A model generated the notes under the pieces. That model did not search any database. It worked only from the letters and a program-made list of their open reading frames with translations, and had not been told where the DNA came from. The position numbers were made by a program, and so were the translations under genes. A DNA stretch of 16,323 nt. Origin: Archaeoglobus sp. JdFR-24. GTDB taxonomy: Archaea > Halobacteriota > Archaeoglobi > Archaeoglobales > Archaeoglobaceae. The DNA lies in NCBI GenBank assembly GCA_002011215.1, contig MTML01000090.1:1-16323 (forward strand), in the 5' to 3' direction. This document shows, piece after piece, positions 14,158 through 16,323 of this stretch (positions are counted from its first letter, which is position 1; every line of letters begins with the position of its first letter).

Positions 14158-16095
14158 TTACAAGTTCGCTGCTCTAAACGACCTCTTAACATCCACGATC
14201 CTCTCAACAACTGTCACATCTTCAAGAGTTGTGATATCTCCTATCTCTTCACCTTTCTCAATAGCAAGTAGAATCCTGCGCACTATCTTTCCACTTCTCG
14301 TTTTTGGTAACTGTTCGACGAAGTAAATCTTTTCAGGAACAGCTATTGAACCTATTTCGTTTTTAACATCCGTTTTAAGGTTCTGCTCAAGTTTGACGCT
14401 CGGCTTGTAGCCCGTCTTAAGGACAACAAATGCGACTGGTGTCTCTCCCTTAATTTCGTGGTGCTTACCAACCACAGCTGCCTCGCTTACGGCCTCGTGA
14501 GATACGAGTGCGCCCTCGATTTCAGCACTTCCAAGTCTATGACCGCTGACCTTTAGAACTTCATCAATTCTCCCTGTTACCCAGTAGTATCCATCTTCAT
14601 CCCTTCTTGCTCCATCTCCGGTATAGTAAACCAGTTCACCATCATCTGACCGCCAGTAGTGTTTAACAAACCTTCTTGGCGCGCCCCACAGATTCCTGAA
14701 CATTGCTGGCCACGGACTCGTTATCACTAGCTCTCCGCTATCTACTGAATTTCCCTTCTCATCACGTATATCTACCAAAATTCCCGGGAAAGGCAGCGTT
14801 ACTGAGCCAGGCTTGAGCTTTGTTATGCCAGGCAAAGGAGTCACTACGATCATTCCGGTTTCAGTCTGCCACCATGTGTCGATGACAGGGCAACGTTCAT
14901 TTCCTACATGCTTGTAGTACCACTTCCAAGTCTCTGGATCTATAGTTTCACCGACTGTTCCAAGTAGGCGCAACGAGGATAAGTTGTGTTTCTCCAGCCA
15001 CTCTTCGCCGAGTTTCATGAAGTAGCGTATTGCAGTGGGAGCGGTGTAGAAGACGCTCACACCGTACTGCTCAATTATGCTCCACCATCTGTCAGGATGT
15101 GGATGATCTGGAGCTCCTTCATACATTAGCACAGTCGCTCCATTGCTGAGCGGTCCATAGACAACGTAGCTGTGGCCAGTGATCCAGCCTATGTCTGCTG
15201 TGCACCAGAGTACATCTCTATCTTTCAAATCGAGTGCCCACTTGGTTGTAATGTGAGTACCAACGTTATAACCTCCATGAACGTGAAGAATGCCTTTCGG
15301 CTTGCCAGTCGTCCCAGACGTGTATAGAATGAACAACGTATGTTCGCTGTCAAGAGCTTTACATTCACACTCATCTGCTAAGCCTTTCTCCAGCTCATGC
15401 CACCAGATATCTCTTCCATCGACCATATTCACATCATTGCCGATTCTCTCAAGCACAACAACACTCTCAACGTTGCAATCCTCCAGAGCTTTATCAACGA
15501 TGCGCTTAGTTTCGATAACCTTGCCTCTTCTGTAGTAACCATCCATCGTAACGACCACTTTAGAATAGGTATCATTTATCCTGTCTCTTAAGGCTGTAGC
15601 TGAGAAACCTCCAAAAACCACGTTATGAATTGCACCAATTCTGGCGCATGCAAGCATAGCAATCGGTAGCTCAGGCACCATCCCCATATAAATCGTGACG
15701 ACATCTCCCTCCCGCACACCAAGCGTTCTGAGGGCGTTGGCAAACCTGCAGACTCTCAGATAGAGTTCGCGGTAAGTTATCCTCTCCTTCTCGTTCTCAG
15801 GTTCTCCCTGCCATATTATTGCTGTTTTATCTCCTTTTGTCTCTACATGCCTATCCAGGCAGTTGTGGGTTATGTTGATTTTTCCACCAATAAACCACCC
15901 ATAAAAAGGAGCGTTACCACTATCGAGCACTTCTCTGTAGGGCTCAAACCATTCAATATCGTTCTTTGCAACCGAATCCCAAAATGTAAGATAATCTAAG
16001 GCCTTCTCGTAAATCCTCTCATTGTTAATCCATGCATGCCTTTTGGTTTCTTCTGATGGCACATATACATCGTTTTGAGAAAATTTTCTTGACAT
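14158..16095 (-). CDS. acs: Acetyl-CoA synthetase (AMP-forming)
   Basis: An intact 645-residue enzyme, about the length of bacterial Acs (652). It makes acetyl-CoA from acetate, ATP and CoA through acetyl-AMP in the cytoplasm. Seen in order: the Acs N-terminal domain, the phosphate-binding loop TSGTTGKPKG, the acetate-pocket motif DTWWQTETG including the tryptophan that limits the acyl pocket to acetate, the YTGDGARRDEDGYYWVTGRI motif with the hinge, VSGHRLGSAEIEGAL for CoA binding, and the C-terminal catalytic lysine K603 in PKTRSGKIVRR, the site acetylated in bacterial homologues. The AGGTG site five bases before the ATG supports this start. Propionate use cannot be excluded. Nothing in the neighbourhood is obviously functionally linked. 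Confidence 0.96.
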   Translation of the reverse strand: MSRKFSQNDVYVPSEETKRHAWINNERIYEKALDYLTFWDSVAKNDIEWFEPYREVLDSGNAPFYGWFIGGKINITHNCLDRHVETKGDKTAIIWQGEPENEKERITYRELYLRVCRFANALRTLGVREGDVVTIYMGMVPELPIAMLACARIGAIHNVVFGGFSATALRDRINDTYSKVVVTMDGYYRRGKVIETKRIVDKALEDCNVESVVVLERIGNDVNMVDGRDIWWHELEKGLADECECKALDSEHTLFILYTSGTTGKPKGILHVHGGYNVGTHITTKWALDLKDRDVLWCTADIGWITGHSYVVYGPLSNGATVLMYEGAPDHPHPDRWWSIIEQYGVSVFYTAPTAIRYFMKLGEEWLEKHNLSSLRLLGTVGETIDPETWKWYYKHVGNERCPVIDTWWQTETGMIVVTPLPGITKLKPGSVTLPFPGILVDIRDEKGNSVDSGELVITSPWPAMFRNLWGAPRRFVKHYWRSDDGELVYYTGDGARRDEDGYYWVTGRIDEVLKVSGHRLGSAEIEGALVSHEAVSEAAVVGKHHEIKGETPVAFVVLKTGYKPSVKLEQNLKTDVKNEIGSIAVPEKIYFVEQLPKTRSGKIVRRILLAIEKGEEIGDITTLEDVTVVERIVDVKRSFRAANL

Positions 16096-16100
16096 TTTTT

Positions 16101-16105
16101 CACCT
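16101..16105 (-). promoter_or_regulatory. acs: Ribosome binding site of acs
   Basis: The minus strand reads AGGTG, then five A, then ATG. Unlike the leaderless genes nearby, acs therefore has a leader. A very AT-rich stretch at about 16145-16170 (TTTATATTATTAAAATATTA on the minus strand) probably contains its TATA box. Confidence 0.6.
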
Positions 16106-16242
16106 ATGTTATACTAAGTATTACTTACCTAATAAGTTTAACTAAAGTTAATAATATTTTAATAATATAAAACTCAAAAGTATTCATGGAATCAAGCTTT
16201 AGCAATTTTAACTTCTTAGAGAGGTTTTGGGACAAAATTCCC

Positions 16243-16323
16243 TTAATCCCTGACAACGATCACATAGGCCCTCCACCCGATATACCTCTTTGGAACATCA
16301 ACCTTTGCTGAATTGCCGAAAGG
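16243..16323 (-). CDS. DUF2080-like transposon-encoded protein, C-terminal end (5' truncated by window)
   Basis: The minus strand enters the window in frame as PFGNSAKVDVPKRYIGWRAY then VIVVRD and stops at TAA (16243-16245). The pattern GNSAKVxVPKxYIGxxxYVI is what I know from short archaeal DUF2080 proteins, small AbrB-like proteins carried next to transposases. Only 26 residues are visible, so the assignment rests on that one motif. A plus-strand open frame over it, from 16186, is its shadow. Confidence 0.65.
   Translation of the reverse strand, partial: PFGNSAKVDVPKRYIGWRAYVIVVRD

Noticed and set aside
15290..15591. Plus-strand open frames inside acs
   Set aside because: They are antisense shadows of an intact, highly conserved enzyme.
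16186..16314. Short plus-strand open frame with a good ATG near the right edge
   Set aside because: It lies antisense to the recognisable DUF2080-like C-terminus and shows no motif of its own.

Overview
The window looks like a chromosomal segment of a hyperthermophilic euryarchaeon, most likely one of the Archaeoglobales. The pointers are an archaeal RtcB ligase end, a Bat-type (HTH_10) regulator, archaeal TATA boxes placed for leaderless transcripts, a MjaI-family restriction enzyme, a VapBC pair, a DUF2080-like transposon protein and archaeal UbiA/geranylgeranyl-reductase relatives. The species is an inference from protein style; no rRNA or tRNA is present to settle it.

Layout. Positions 1-174 hold the 3' end of rtcB. 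Positions 257-1600 are a scrap zone: a frameshifted HTH_10 regulator, an orphan C-terminal fragment, and a transposase remnant and tyrosine-recombinase remnant truncated at the same point. Positions 1754-4609 are a defence operon of three tightly spaced genes: an N4-cytosine-type DNA methyltransferase with a staphylococcal-nuclease-like tail, a gene combining a possible EVE/PUA-like domain with a PD-(D/E)XK-like nuclease domain (broken by two single-base frameshifts), and a MjaI-family (CTAG) restriction endonuclease. A large P-type cation ATPase follows on the minus strand (4759-7365). Divergent from it is a CBS-domain protein with a ribosome-hibernation-like C-terminus (7598-8706, one frameshift). 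A VapBC toxin-antitoxin operon lies at 8987-9567.

Positions 9640-14157 form the most unusual part. Two decayed copies of one transposase, in the same orientation, bracket four isoprenoid genes: a 5'-truncated UbiA prenyltransferase, a protein with the metal-binding motifs of a class I terpene synthase, a truncated and frameshifted geranylgeranyl-reductase-type flavoprotein, and a second UbiA gene with one homopolymer frameshift. Read together they look like a decaying archaeal terpenoid gene set. The window closes with an intact AMP-forming acetyl-CoA synthetase (14158-16095) and the end of a DUF2080-like transposon protein.

A theme across the window is that six breaks in otherwise well-conserved frames are each repaired by adding one base to a short run of identical bases. 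This could be real decay or a systematic sequencing error, and it decides whether several genes here are pseudogenes at all.
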